Shown: piece by piece, positions 1 to 10,023 of the stretch
How positions within the stretch are numbered: position 1 is the stretch's first letter
How the letters are laid out: the number at the start of each line of letters is the position of its first letter
Origin: Thermoflexales bacterium
GTDB lineage: Bacteria > Chloroflexota > Anaerolineae > B4-G1 > DUEL01
DNA: 33,261 bases
NCBI GenBank assembly: GCA_014360895.1
Contig: JACIWQ010000026.1
Span: 1-33,261, forward strand
Reading direction: 5' to 3'
The notes under the pieces: model-generated
What the model was told of the DNA's origin: nothing
The model's input: the letters and a program-made list of their open reading frames with translations, nothing else
Databases searched by the model: none
Position numbers and translations under genes: made by a program

Positions 1-209
1 CCGCGACGCGGCGAGCCGCTCGCGGCGTGGCCGAAGCAATCCCCAAAGGTGACGGGAGATTGCTTCGCCCTTCGGGCTCGCAATGACCCTCCGCCCTTCG
101 GGCTCGCAATGACCATTGCAGGCCCCAGGTTTCCGGGCAGGCCCCCTACTCCGCATTTCCAACCTGGGGTATAATCGGATATGTCGGAAGGTCATCTCCA
201 GGAGCTGAC

Positions 210-821
210 ATGCTGCCCTACGTCATCGGCCTGACCGGCAACATCGCGACCGGCAAATCCACCGTGGCCCGCATGCTGAGAGACCTGGGCGCGACGGTCA
301 TTGACGCCGACCGGGTAGCTCACGAGGTGATGCGGGCCGGAACCCCGGTCCATCGGGCGGTGGTGGAGACTTTCGGCCCCCAGGTCCTTCGGCCCGATGG
401 GGAAATTGACCGTGCCCGCCTCGGCGCCGTCGTCTTCTCCGACCCCCAGGCGCTGGCCCGATTGGAGGCCATCGTCCACCCGGCGGTGCTGGAGGAGGTG
501 GCCCGCCGCATCGCGGCCGCGCCAACCCCGGTCGTCGTGGTGGAAGCCATCAAACTGATAGAGTCGGGGATGGCCGAAGCTTTTGACGCCCTCTGGGTCA
601 CCACCTGTCCGTCTGAGGAGCAGGTCCGGCGGCTGATGGCCGACCGGGGCCTATCCCGTCCGGACGCAGAACAGCGGGTCCGTGCGCAACCGCCCCAGGA
701 AGCCAAAATCGCCCGGGCCGATGTCGTCATCGCCACCGATGGGTCGCTGGAGGAGACCCGCGCGCAGGTAGAGGCCGCCTGGCGGGCCCTGCTGGAGCAG
801 GCAGAGAATGGCAAGCGGTGA
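210..821 (+). CDS. coaE: Dephospho-CoA kinase
   Basis: N-terminus IGLTGNIATGKSTVARMLRDLGATVIDADRVAHEV is the CoaE P-loop and DADR motif; SD-like CAGGAG upstream of the ATG. Confidence 0.96.
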   Translation: MLPYVIGLTGNIATGKSTVARMLRDLGATVIDADRVAHEVMRAGTPVHRAVVETFGPQVLRPDGEIDRARLGAVVFSDPQALARLEAIVHPAVLEEVARRIAAAPTPVVVVEAIKLIESGMAEAFDALWVTTCPSEEQVRRLMADRGLSRPDAEQRVRAQPPQEAKIARADVVIATDGSLEETRAQVEAAWRALLEQAENGKR

Positions 822-1635
822 ACGCCTCTACACGACCGAAGCTATCATCGTCCGGCGGCGGGAGCAGGGAGAGGCGGACCGGGTCTTAACCCTCTGCACG
901 CCGCAGGGGAAGCGGGTCGTCATCGCGAAGGGGGCCCGAAAACCGAGCAGCCGGAAAGCCGGACACCTGGAACTCTTCGCCCGGGTCCGGATGGTCGTGG
1001 CCCGCAGCCCGTCTTCATGGGATGTGGTCAGCCAGGCAGAGGCGCTGGACCCTCACGCGGCACTGCGGGGCGACCTGGTCCGGGGCACCTACGCCCGCTA
1101 CGTGACCGAACTCTACGACCGCTTCGTCGCCGAGGACGAGGGGGGGCCGGCGCTCTTTGACCTCCTGAGCCGCACGCTGGACTATCTGAGCCAGATAGAG
1201 GTCGGGGAATCCGTCCCGCCGGCGCTGGACCTGCTGGTCCGGGCCTACGAACAGCGGTTGCTGGCCCTGGTGGGCTTTCGTCCCGAATGGGGACGGTGCA
1301 TGGGGGAGAGGGAGGGCCGCCTTTGTGGGCGTTTGCTACCGGTGAGAGGGCGAACCCCGTTGGGCCTGGACCCAGAGCGAGGCGGGGCGCTCTGCGCGGA
1401 GTGCTTCCAGGCCTCGGCGGCCCAGCCGTGGGTCATCCCGCTCTCCCCGGCCGCGCTGGGGTTGCTGCGCGCCTGCCAGCGGCTGCCCTTTGCCCGTCTG
1501 CGGGAACTGCGCGTCTCCCCGGCCCTTCTGACGGAGGTGGAGCGGGCCATGCACCACTATCTCACCTACCACCTGGAACAGGATATTCGCACCGGCACTT
1601 TCCTCCGCCGGCTCCGAAGGACGCGCGAGCCTTAG
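808..1635 (+). CDS. recO: DNA repair protein RecO
   Basis: YTTEAIIVRRREQGEADRVLTLCTPQGK N-terminal OB-fold signature and C-terminal zinc-binding-type cysteines; overlaps the coaE 3' end. Confidence 0.93.
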   Translation: MASGERLYTTEAIIVRRREQGEADRVLTLCTPQGKRVVIAKGARKPSSRKAGHLELFARVRMVVARSPSSWDVVSQAEALDPHAALRGDLVRGTYARYVTELYDRFVAEDEGGPALFDLLSRTLDYLSQIEVGESVPPALDLLVRAYEQRLLALVGFRPEWGRCMGEREGRLCGRLLPVRGRTPLGLDPERGGALCAECFQASAAQPWVIPLSPAALGLLRACQRLPFARLRELRVSPALLTEVERAMHHYLTYHLEQDIRTGTFLRRLRRTREP

Positions 1636-1664
1636 GAAGAGGCGTAGTAGAAGGGCGCTTGCTC

Positions 1665-4169
1665 CTACAAAAGGTCCACCGGGTCCACGTCCACCAGCCA
1701 GCCCGGGGGTATGGGGGCCGACCGCAGGAAGCCCGGCGGGTCGGGGTGGCGAAGGACCATCTGCCAGCGGTAGTACCCCCGCAGCCGGGCGAAGAAGCAG
1801 GGGACGGGGCCGATGAGGTCGGTCGCCGGAAGGCCGGCCCGGCGGAGCGCATCCCGTAGCCGTTCCCCCAAATCCAGCGCCGCCACCTCCGCCCGACGCG
1901 CGTCGGTGTGGCGGTAGACCAGACGGGCCAGTCGGGTGTACGGGGGGTACCCGGCCTCTCGCCGGAACTCCAGTTCCCGCTGGACAAACCCCAGGTAGTC
2001 GTGGTGCTCCACGGCGGTGATGGCATAGTGGTCGGGGTGGTAGGTCTGAAGGACCACCCGACCGCCCATCAGCCCCCGTCCGGCCCGCCCGGCCACCTGC
2101 TCCAGCAACTGGAAGGTGCGCTCGGCGGCGCGGAAATCGGGCAGGTGCAGCGCCGTATCCGCCGAAATCACCCCCACCACCGTCACCAGCGGCAGGTCCA
2201 GCCCTTTGGCAATCATCTGCGTCCCCACCAGGACATCCGCTCCTCCGTCGGAGAAGACCTGGAGGATGTTCCAGTGGGCCTGCGCGGTGCGGGCCGTATC
2301 CCGGTCCCAGCGCAGGACGCGCGCGCCGGGCCAGCGGGCCCGGACGGCCTCCTCCAGCCCCGCCGTCCCCAGCCCGAAGGGGCGGATGGCCGGGGAGCCG
2401 CAGCGGGGGCACGACTCCGGCATCGGCTCCCGCCGTCCGCAATGGTGGCAGACCAGATGGCCGATGTCGCCGTGAAAGGTCAGGGGGACGTCGCAGCGGG
2501 GGCAGCGGGCCACGGTGCCGCAGGAACGACAGAAGATGTGCGTCGCCGTGCCCCGCCGGTTCAGGAACAGGATGACCTGCTCCCCACGCGCCAGGGCCTC
2601 GTCCACGCTTTGCTGGAGGGCCCGGCTGAAGATGGAGCGGTTCCCCGCCCGCAGTTCGGCCCGCATGTCCACCACCTGGACCGACGGCAGGTCCAGGTAG
2701 CGGGCCTCCTCCGGGCCTTCCGTCAGGGGTCGGTAGCGGGTTCGGTGGACGCCGTAGACGGTTTGGAGGTCGGCCAGGCGTTGGCGGTGGCCCAGGATGC
2801 GGCGGCCCAGCACCAGCAGGCGGAACTCCCCCCGCGCGGCCCGCAGGTACGATTCCAGACTGGGCGTCGCCGAGCCCAGGATGACCACCGCCCCGGTCCG
2901 CCGGGCCAGTTCCAGCGCCGCCTCCCGCGCGTGGAAGGCGGGTCGGGCGGCCTGCTTGTACGAGGGGTCGTGCTCTTCGTCCACGATGACGAGCCCCAGC
3001 GGGTCCAGCGGCGCGAAGAGGGCGGAGCGGGGGCCGATGACCACGTCCACCAGTCCGGCCCGGGCGCGCCGCCAGACGTCGTACCGTTCCCCCTCCCGCA
3101 TCTGGCTGTGGAGGACGGTCACCCGGCCGGGGAAGCGGGCGGCGAAACGGGCCACCGTCTGGGGGGTGAGGCTGATCTCGGGCACCAGGACAATCGCTTT
3201 GCGGCCCTGCGCCAGGACTTCCCCCACCGCGCGCAGGTAGAGTTCCGTCTTGCCGGAGCCGGTCACGCCGTAGAGGAGGAAGACGGCGGATTGCCGATTG
3301 CCGATCGCGGGCCGAATTTCGTCCCACGCGGCCTGCTGGTCGGGCGTGAGGGGAAGCGGTTCGGAGGGGAGGAAGACACGGCCCTCCAGCGGGTCCCGCC
3401 ACCGTTCCTCCAGGTCAAAGGCCACCAGCTCGCGCCGGTGCAACTGATTCAGGTGCTGACGGGTACATCCGGTCTGGGCGTAGACCCAACTGACGTCCAC
3501 CGGCCCGCCTTCGGCGCGCAGGAAGTCCAGGACGGCGCGGTAGACGGGGGCGCGCAGGCCCTTCAGGGCATCCGCCGCATCCGCGCCGGGGAGCAGGCGG
3601 ACGGTGGTCACCTGCAGGGGGCGGGCGCGGGGCGAGCTCAGGACGGGGGTACGGGTGAGGATTTTGCGGCGGACCAGGCGGTCGGCGGCGGCGCGCCAAT
3701 TGGAACGAGGGAAAGCCCGGTCTATCTGAGCGCCGGTCAGCGGCCCGCGACGGCGCAGGAGGTTCACCAGATGCCGCTCCAGCGAGCTCAGGCGCGCGTC
3801 CGGCGGGGGGTCCCCGACCAGTTCCAGCCGGGTGTCCGTCAGGCCGACGACGCCGGGGGGAAGCATCAGCAGGAAGCACTCGTGGAGGGGGGAAAGGGTC
3901 TGGTCGGCGATCCAGCGGGCCAGTTCTATTTGGACCGGCAGGAGGACGGGCCGGGGGTCTACCAGCGCGGCCACCGGCCGGGTCTCCTCCACCGCCGGGG
4001 CCGGGGGCCGCTCCACGACGACCCCGTAGAGGGCGCGGGGGCCGAAGGGGACCTGGACCAGCGAGCCGACCTCTACCCGTCCCTCCAGGGATTCGGGGAG
4101 GTGGTAGTCAAAGGTCGGGGTCGGGCCCGGCCCGAGGGGGTTCAGGACGACGACGCGGACGAATTTCAT
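1665..4169 (-). CDS. priA: Primosomal protein N' (PriA helicase)
   Basis: [25 protein letters not shown], paired-Cys zinc-binding region [39 protein letters not shown]. Confidence 0.97.
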   Translation of the reverse strand: MKFVRVVVLNPLGPGPTPTFDYHLPESLEGRVEVGSLVQVPFGPRALYGVVVERPPAPAVEETRPVAALVDPRPVLLPVQIELARWIADQTLSPLHECFLLMLPPGVVGLTDTRLELVGDPPPDARLSSLERHLVNLLRRRGPLTGAQIDRAFPRSNWRAAADRLVRRKILTRTPVLSSPRARPLQVTTVRLLPGADAADALKGLRAPVYRAVLDFLRAEGGPVDVSWVYAQTGCTRQHLNQLHRRELVAFDLEERWRDPLEGRVFLPSEPLPLTPDQQAAWDEIRPAIGNRQSAVFLLYGVTGSGKTELYLRAVGEVLAQGRKAIVLVPEISLTPQTVARFAARFPGRVTVLHSQMREGERYDVWRRARAGLVDVVIGPRSALFAPLDPLGLVIVDEEHDPSYKQAARPAFHAREAALELARRTGAVVILGSATPSLESYLRAARGEFRLLVLGRRILGHRQRLADLQTVYGVHRTRYRPLTEGPEEARYLDLPSVQVVDMRAELRAGNRSIFSRALQQSVDEALARGEQVILFLNRRGTATHIFCRSCGTVARCPRCDVPLTFHGDIGHLVCHHCGRREPMPESCPRCGSPAIRPFGLGTAGLEEAVRARWPGARVLRWDRDTARTAQAHWNILQVFSDGGADVLVGTQMIAKGLDLPLVTVVGVISADTALHLPDFRAAERTFQLLEQVAGRAGRGLMGGRVVLQTYHPDHYAITAVEHHDYLGFVQRELEFRREAGYPPYTRLARLVYRHTDARRAEVAALDLGERLRDALRRAGLPATDLIGPVPCFFARLRGYYRWQMVLRHPDPPGFLRSAPIPPGWLVDVDPVDLL

Positions 4170-4181
4170 GGGCGAAACCGC

Positions 4182-4871
4182 TTACGTCTCCTCCCCCACG
4201 ATGCGGCCGTCCAGCATGCGGATGTGGCGCCGGGTGTGGGCAATCATTGCCGGGTCGTGGGAGACCAGAATGATGGTGCGCCCCTCCGCGTTCAGTTCCC
4301 CCAACAGGCGGATGACCTCCGCGCCGGTCCGGCTATCCAGGTTGCCCGTCGGTTCGTCGGCCAGGATGACGATGGGGTCGTTGGCCAGCGCGCGGGCGAT
4401 GGCCACCCGCTGCTGCTCCCCGCCGGAGAGTTCGGTGGGCCGGTGGTTCCGTCGGTCCGCCAGCCCGACCCGTTCCAGCAGATAGAGCGCCCGCTCTCGC
4501 CGTCGGGTAGGGGGAATCCGGGCAAAGTACATGGGAAATTCCACGTTCTGCAGCGCGGTCATGGTGGGGACCAGGTAGAAGGACTGAAAGACGAAGCCGA
4601 CTTCCCGGCGGCGGTAGGCCGCCAGTTCGTTCTCGTCCAGCGCCGTCAGGTCACGGCCCCGTACCCAGATATGCCCCGCGGTGGGCCGGTCCAGACCTCC
4701 CAGCAGGTAGAGCAGAGTGGATTTCCCTGAGCCCGAGGGGCCGGTAACCCCGAGAAATTCCCCTTCCGCCACCGTCAGGTCCACACCGTCCAGCGCGTGG
4801 ACCGTCTCCCGGCCCATGGGGAACTCCCGGCGCAGACCCTCAATCCGAATCAGCGGGGTTTTCTCGTTCAA
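4182..4871 (-). CDS. ABC transporter ATP-binding protein (LolD/MacB-type)
   Basis: Walker [12 protein letters not shown], signature [15 protein letters not shown], Walker [14 protein letters not shown]; apparent TTG start. Confidence 0.95.
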   Translation of the reverse strand: MNEKTPLIRIEGLRREFPMGRETVHALDGVDLTVAEGEFLGVTGPSGSGKSTLLYLLGGLDRPTAGHIWVRGRDLTALDENELAAYRRREVGFVFQSFYLVPTMTALQNVEFPMYFARIPPTRRRERALYLLERVGLADRRNHRPTELSGGEQQRVAIARALANDPIVILADEPTGNLDSRTGAEVIRLLGELNAEGRTIILVSHDPAMIAHTRRHIRMLDGRIVGEET

Positions 4872-4878
4872 ACTGGCC

Positions 4879-5679
4879 TTACCCCCCGAAGATGACGGAT
4901 TGGCCCATAAACAGGCCGCTGATGAGCGTGGGGACCAGAGCGATCAGGGCGAACAGAAGCCAGATGGCCAGAACCAGCGCGGTAGCTTTGCGGCCGGAGA
5001 GCCGGGTGACCACCGTGGTCCCCACCACCAGCAGGGCCAGGTTCCAGAACAGGAAGAGGTCTACGCGGCTCAGGAATGAAGAAGCCAGCAACTGGCCTGT
5101 GGTGGGAGGGGATTGCAGCATCTCACCGACAGATCGGGTATCCGCTACCAGCCCGGAGAGGCCTGGATGTGCGATTAACTGACCGGTGAAGAGGATGTAA
5201 AGGGTCTGCAGGAATCCCCGCAGGGCGTAGGGAATCCAGGCCCAGACCACCATGCGGAATAGAGCCCCGAAGGAGGCATGGCCTCCCGCCACCATTCCGA
5301 CCAGATAGAGCGCCCCGGCCCAGGCCAGCCACCCCACCACCAGACCAAGGACGGCCGTAATGGACGGGAAAACGGTGATAACGAGAGGTGAGGCCGCAAT
5401 CTGCTGGGCCTGTTCCATTTGCTGCCGCTGCTCCGGAGAGAGCATCTCGTCCATCTGGGCCTGTATCTCCGCCACCGCCTCGCGTGCCAGGCGGGCCTGG
5501 ATGGGGCTGCCCACGACGATGGGCAGGATCACCATGACGACGGCGATCAGAGCAGGCAGCCACCAGAGCCGACGGCCATTCTCATTCAGATACCGGAACG
5601 TCGCCCGGGGCCGCGCGACAATCCCCCACAGCAGGCGGAGGAGCCCCATTTTCTGCGGTTGAGAGACCTCTTCGTTCAT
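4879..5679 (-). CDS. Yip1-domain-like multi-pass membrane protein
   Basis: Start trimmed to MNEEVSQPQKMGLLRLLWGIVARPRATFRYL; several hydrophobic segments; Yip1-like N-terminal pattern. Confidence 0.75.
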   Translation of the reverse strand: MNEEVSQPQKMGLLRLLWGIVARPRATFRYLNENGRRLWWLPALIAVVMVILPIVVGSPIQARLAREAVAEIQAQMDEMLSPEQRQQMEQAQQIAASPLVITVFPSITAVLGLVVGWLAWAGALYLVGMVAGGHASFGALFRMVVWAWIPYALRGFLQTLYILFTGQLIAHPGLSGLVADTRSVGEMLQSPPTTGQLLASSFLSRVDLFLFWNLALLVVGTTVVTRLSGRKATALVLAIWLLFALIALVPTLISGLFMGQSVIFGG

Positions 5680-5745
5680 CACGTCCTCCTCGTTCTCCCA
5701 GTTTCGCCTGGCTGAAGCGCCAGGCTTCATTGCAAAGCCCCTTGT

Positions 5746-5766
5746 GTGGGACAACTGTTGTCCCAC
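5746..5766. repeat. Palindrome GTGGGACAAC-T-GTTGTCCCAC
   Basis: 10-bp perfect arms; same family as 24821-24848 and a degenerate copy at 23885-23911. Confidence 0.8.
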
Positions 5767-5788
5767 AAACCGCACAGATGGGTAGATT

Positions 5789-6421
5789 TTACGGGGTCGG
5801 AGGGGCCTCCCCCACTGGCACCACGCGCACCCGCAATCCTTCCACCGCCACCACTCGGATGGGTGTCCCGGTGGGGATGGGAGCATCGGCGACGGCGGTC
5901 CAGAGTTCGCTGCGTACCTGGACGGTTCCGGTGGGGTCAATGGGGGTGGTGGCGACGCCCTCCGCGCCGACGATGGTCTGAGTTCCGGTTTTGGCTGCCA
6001 GGCGCTGGGCGCGCACGGCCAGCCGGAAGACCCAACCGAAGAGGCCGGCGGAGATGACCGTCGCGCCTGCCACCACCCAGGGGGATAGGGCAACGCCCTC
6101 GCCGGGCCGGAAGAGCAGCACCGACCCGACCACCAACCCGATGACGGCAGCCAGGGTCAGCCCGCCGCTCTGCACCTTCAGGTCCACCAGGAAGAGGACC
6201 AGGGCCGCCAGCAGGATGCCCAGGCCGATGTAGTTGACCGGCAGGCGAGCGAATCCCATCGTCGCCAGGAGCAAGCAGATGACCGCCGCCGCCTCCGGAA
6301 AGCCGGTGCCGGGAATCGTCCACGCCGCCGCCAGGGCCCACAGTCCCAAAAGCAAGAATATGTAGGCTACGTTCGGGTTCGTCAGGAACTCTTGCAGGGT
6401 GATCAGCCAGTCTCCGCCCAT
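5789..6421 (-). CDS. NfeD-like membrane protein
   Basis: MGGDWLITLQEFLTNPNVAYIFLLLGLWAL..., several TM segments and a C-terminal OB-fold-like domain (VGAEGVATTPIDPTGTVQV). AGGAGGGCTT precedes the ATG at 6421. Confidence 0.85.
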   Translation of the reverse strand: MGGDWLITLQEFLTNPNVAYIFLLLGLWALAAAWTIPGTGFPEAAAVICLLLATMGFARLPVNYIGLGILLAALVLFLVDLKVQSGGLTLAAVIGLVVGSVLLFRPGEGVALSPWVVAGATVISAGLFGWVFRLAVRAQRLAAKTGTQTIVGAEGVATTPIDPTGTVQVRSELWTAVADAPIPTGTPIRVVAVEGLRVRVVPVGEAPPTP

Positions 6422-6533
6422 AAGCCCTCCTGACAAGGTTGCAGGGAGCATTGCGGTACTCCGCTGGCGCTGTGTGCCTGACTGCGAACAAAAGGGTGCT
6501 TGTAGTGAGCGACGAGGCGCAGCGGAGTTGCGG

Positions 6534-6953
6534 TTATCTCAATATCTCCGGATAATCCACTCCGCCCGATTTCAGGTACTGCTCTATCAGGCCGGGCAGG
6601 CGCTCGGGGATTTGGGCGGAGCCCACCAGCACTTGGTCGCCGATGAAAAGCATGGGCACCCCGCGCCAGTCGTTCGGCACCCGGTAGGCGTCCATGGCCT
6701 TCATCCAGAGTTCGTAGTTGGCCTGATCGGAGACCGCCAGCATTTTGATCTCCAACTGGTCGCCGTACTGCTTCTGGAGCGGCGGCAGGACCTGATCCAT
6801 GACGTAGTGGCAGTGGGGACAGGTCTCCGAATAGAAGAGGACCGCCCGCACGACAGGCTTCGCGGCGGTGGGACCGGTCGCTCCCGAGGAGCACCCGACC
6901 AGCATGGTCAGCACAAAGAGAGCTGCCAGGATTCGGCGCATGTTCACCTCCAT
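6534..6953 (-). CDS. Thioredoxin-fold lipoprotein
   Basis: Lipobox-like LTMLVGCSSG; CPHC redox motif; RGVPMLFIGDQVLVG. Confidence 0.82.
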   Translation of the reverse strand: MEVNMRRILAALFVLTMLVGCSSGATGPTAAKPVVRAVLFYSETCPHCHYVMDQVLPPLQKQYGDQLEIKMLAVSDQANYELWMKAMDAYRVPNDWRGVPMLFIGDQVLVGSAQIPERLPGLIEQYLKSGGVDYPEILR

Positions 6954-6960
6954 AAAGTAT

Positions 6961-7058
6961 TACGTATTGCGTATTCCGTTTGTCGCGCCGGCGGCCAGGC
7001 CGGTAGGGTACAGGCGGACAGCCTGCGCTACGCATACTCACGGAATACGGAGTACGCA
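6961..7058. repeat. Composite intergenic repeat, GGAATACGCAATACG arms around a GC-rich core
   Basis: Left tacgtattgcgtattccgt, right acggaatacggagtacgca, with gtacaggcggacagcctgc in the middle. Confidence 0.75.
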
Positions 7059-7062
7059 GCAC

Positions 7063-9927
7063 TCACGGCCGCGCGGCCATCACGGTATGCAGCGCGCTGC
7101 AGGCCGGACAGGCGCCACCCGGACGGATAATGGCAAAGCCGTCCTGGGGGTCGTCAAAGTAGCGCAGGAAGTCCACGTTCCAGATGATGATGCCGCGCAC
7201 CAACCCGCTCTCCCGGGCCAGTTGGACGGCCTCCGCCAGCCAGGCCGCCTGCTGGGCGTTCGTCGTCTCCCGGGCCCACCAGAGGTGGTCCGGGAAGGTC
7301 GGAACGCCCTCCTGGGACGCGTAGCCCAGTTCGGTGTAGAAGAGTTGTTTGGTGCCGCCGAAGATGTTGTAGTAGAGTTGCATCTGGGGCAGGAAGTACC
7401 AGGAGTGGTGATGGCGGCCGTCGTCGGCGGGGTGGCCGCTGACCGCCGACGGCGAGGTGGCGCCGAAGTTGTAGTGGACGCCCAGGTAGTCCATGCAGTC
7501 GGCGCCGCCGGCGGCGTAGATGCCCTGCAGGAACATCCGGTCGTCGCAGCCGGTGGGGGTGCACTGGTCAAAGGCGCCGGTGGGGGCCGGAGCGGCGGCG
7601 ATGACCAGGGTGTTGGGGTTGGCGGCCTTCACGGCGTCGTAGGTGGCGCAGAGGAGACGGGTATAGGCCTCCGGGCTGATGTAGCCCGGCTGCCACTCCC
7701 GGTCCACGTTCGGCTCGTTCCAGACCTCAATGGCGTCCGCCCCGGCGGCGGCCAGACGCGCTGCCCAGCGGGCAAAGTTCTCCTCAAAGCCCTGCTGGGT
7801 GACCATGCCCGCCGGCCCCACGGTGCCGATCAGTATCTTGAAGCCGCGCCGGTGGGCCGCGCCGATGACGGGCGCCGTCTCCTGGGGGTAGCGGACCTGG
7901 GCCTTGACCCAGGTCATCCCGGCGTAGCGCATCTTGTCGGCGTAGGGCAGGTCCAGGTTCCAGACGTGGCCGCCGATCTCAAAGGGGCCGCCCTGGGCCA
8001 GGGTGCCCGGGTTCTGCTCCGCCAGCGCGGCCAGGCCGCCGGGCAGAGGGCCGAAGACGGCCTGAACCTTCTCCGGCTCGTACACTTCCAACATGCACTG
8101 CCACCAGTCTATCCCTTCCGTCTTCTGGAGGTGCCACCAGTTGATGTCGGGCCAGAAGTAGCGCCAGCGGTAGAGGGCCGGGGCCCGCTCCCAGCCGTAG
8201 TCGGCGGCCAGCGCGGTCAGGTCCACGTAGTATCCGGCGGGGATTTTTTCCAGAGGACGGCCGCCCTGGGCGGCAGCGCGCGCGTCCTCATCCCGGGCCT
8301 TCAGGTCCCAGGGGGGCACCCGCAGCGGTTCTCCCAGACTGCCGTCCTGCCGGGCGGCGCGCAGATAGACCCGCCAGTAGGTCTCGTTCCCGACGTCCTC
8401 CCGGACCAGCAGGACGCGCGGCGGCGTCTCGTCGTAGGGGCTCTGGTCCAGGTCCACCGCCCGCCCGCAGAGATGCCAGTTATTGCGCTGTTCGGCGTTC
8501 TCCATGGGCTGCCAGGCCAGGGCGACGGTGGAGAGGTAATCCCAGCCCGCTTCCTCGGCGACGCGCCGCCGCAGGGCCTGGAAACTGTCGTCCACCCGGT
8601 CGTTCAGCCGCAGCCAGTCGTATTGTTTGCCGCTGGGGTCGGGCAGGTAGACCAGGGACTGCAGGGTCCCGGTGGGCGACGAGGACTGGACGAATTCGGT
8701 GTAGATGGACGGTTCGGCCGCCGGCTCGGCGGCGCGGGCCCGGGCAATCGCGCGGGCGGAAAGGGGCACCGTACTCCAGACCGGACGGGAGATGAGGCCC
8801 GGGTCGCTGTAGATTTCCTGGGAGAGGCCCCAACCGTAGAGGCTGGACGCGATGAGGTAGGAGCGACCGGCGCGCCGGTAGACGGTGAGCAAGCTCTGGC
8901 CGTCGGGGGCCCAGGTGGGGGTGGAGCCGGAGCCGAAGAGGTCGGTGGACGAGAGGCGGAGCATCGGCTGGGCCTGGGGGCCGCCGCGCGCCGCCCATTC
9001 CAGCGTGCTGACCTGGACGGTGGCATACCCGGCGCGGGCAATGGTGTAAGCCAGCCGCTTCCCGTCGGGCGACCAGGCCGGGTCCGATTCGTTGACGTCC
9101 GGGCTGTTGGTGACGTTGATCTCGGTGCCCGCCAGGTCGCCGTCAATGAAATAGAGAAAAATATCCTGGTTGCCGTTGCGGTAGGAGACGAAGGCGACTG
9201 CCGAGCCGTCGGGCGACCAGGCCGGGCTGTAGTCGGGGGCGGGGTCCGTGGTCAGCCGCCGGACGTTGTTCCCGTCGGCGTCCATGACGTAAATATCCAG
9301 GTTGTCCTCGCGGTAGGACTCAAAGGCGATTTGTTCGCCGTCGGGCGACCAGGTGGGGCCGCCGTCAAAGCCGGGGTAGCGGGTGAGGCGGATCAGCGCG
9401 CCGCCTTCCAGGTCCAGCAGGTAAATATCCCAGTTGCCGCCGCGACGGGAGGCGAAGGCCAGGAGGGAGCCGTCGGGCGACCATGCGGGGTCCCGGTCCT
9501 CCGCCGGGTCGCTGGTGAGGCGGACGATTTCGCGGGTGGTCTGCTGGATGGCGTAAATGTCAGCGTTGCCGTTGCGGCGAAGGGTGAAGGCGACGGCGCC
9601 GCCGCTGCCGAAGGGAGTGGGGGTGGGACCGGCGCTGGGGTTGGGGAGCGGCGTCGGGGTGACGACGACGGTGACCACCGGCGGGCGGGCGCTCAGGGCG
9701 ACGCCGGCGCGGTAGAGGGCCAGGGCCAGCGCGGCCAGGATGAGGCCGTTGGCCAGGACCAGCAGGGCCAGCAGGCGCAGGGCGCGGGGAGAGAGGACGA
9801 CGGACGGCACTCCGCCGGCACTGCGAGCCTGATTCCGAACGGGGCGACGCAGGCGCCGCCGCACTGCGGCCCAGAACTGTTGGGGGAAAGAAAGCTCTCC
9901 CGATTGAGAGACCGGCCGGTCGTCCAT
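7063..9927 (-). CDS. Membrane-anchored multidomain protein: TM, PD40/TolB-like beta-propeller, M15 peptidase-like region, clan GH-A glycosidase-like domain
   Basis: Start trimmed to MDDRPVSQSG. TM segment ALRLLALLVLANGLILAALALAL; repeated PAWSPDGS...F.S.R.GN.DIY units; WHLCGRAVDLD...NWWHLQ; EVWNEPN and FYTELGY. Confidence 0.8.
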   Translation of the reverse strand: MDDRPVSQSGELSFPQQFWAAVRRRLRRPVRNQARSAGGVPSVVLSPRALRLLALLVLANGLILAALALALYRAGVALSARPPVVTVVVTPTPLPNPSAGPTPTPFGSGGAVAFTLRRNGNADIYAIQQTTREIVRLTSDPAEDRDPAWSPDGSLLAFASRRGGNWDIYLLDLEGGALIRLTRYPGFDGGPTWSPDGEQIAFESYREDNLDIYVMDADGNNVRRLTTDPAPDYSPAWSPDGSAVAFVSYRNGNQDIFLYFIDGDLAGTEINVTNSPDVNESDPAWSPDGKRLAYTIARAGYATVQVSTLEWAARGGPQAQPMLRLSSTDLFGSGSTPTWAPDGQSLLTVYRRAGRSYLIASSLYGWGLSQEIYSDPGLISRPVWSTVPLSARAIARARAAEPAAEPSIYTEFVQSSSPTGTLQSLVYLPDPSGKQYDWLRLNDRVDDSFQALRRRVAEEAGWDYLSTVALAWQPMENAEQRNNWHLCGRAVDLDQSPYDETPPRVLLVREDVGNETYWRVYLRAARQDGSLGEPLRVPPWDLKARDEDARAAAQGGRPLEKIPAGYYVDLTALAADYGWERAPALYRWRYFWPDINWWHLQKTEGIDWWQCMLEVYEPEKVQAVFGPLPGGLAALAEQNPGTLAQGGPFEIGGHVWNLDLPYADKMRYAGMTWVKAQVRYPQETAPVIGAAHRRGFKILIGTVGPAGMVTQQGFEENFARWAARLAAAGADAIEVWNEPNVDREWQPGYISPEAYTRLLCATYDAVKAANPNTLVIAAAPAPTGAFDQCTPTGCDDRMFLQGIYAAGGADCMDYLGVHYNFGATSPSAVSGHPADDGRHHHSWYFLPQMQLYYNIFGGTKQLFYTELGYASQEGVPTFPDHLWWARETTNAQQAAWLAEAVQLARESGLVRGIIIWNVDFLRYFDDPQDGFAIIRPGGACPACSALHTVMAARP

Positions 9928-9938
9928 TGTTGTGCATT

Positions 9939-10022
9939 TTACCACAAAGACACGAAGACACAAAGGGAATTAACAATTTAAAAATTAACAATAATTCTTC
10001 GTGTCTTGGTGTCTTCGTGGTT
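9939..10022. repeat. Intergenic inverted repeat, ACCACNAAGACACGAAGACACAAAG family
   Basis: accacaaagacacgaagacacaaag / cttcgtgtcttggtgtcttcgtggt arms around an AT-rich centre; related copies at 15285-15418. Confidence 0.85.
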
Positions 10023-10023
10023 T

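Noticed and set aside
1908-4730. 940-aa + strand ORF antisense to priA and the ABC gene
   Set aside because: Codon-mirror artefact of high GC; the opposite strand carries clear PriA and ABC motifs, and this translation has no recognisable domain.
6399-7130. 243-aa + strand ORF
   Set aside because: Runs through repeats and antisense to the thioredoxin-like gene; no domain signature.
9200-9600. DNA repeats ccgtcgggcgaccaggccggg
   Set aside because: Explained by the PD40 propeller repeats (PAWSPDGS) in the protein.
6868-9981. 1037-aa + strand ORF
   Set aside because: Antisense to the propeller/glycosidase gene; Gly/Val/Asp-rich composition typical of reverse-strand readings.
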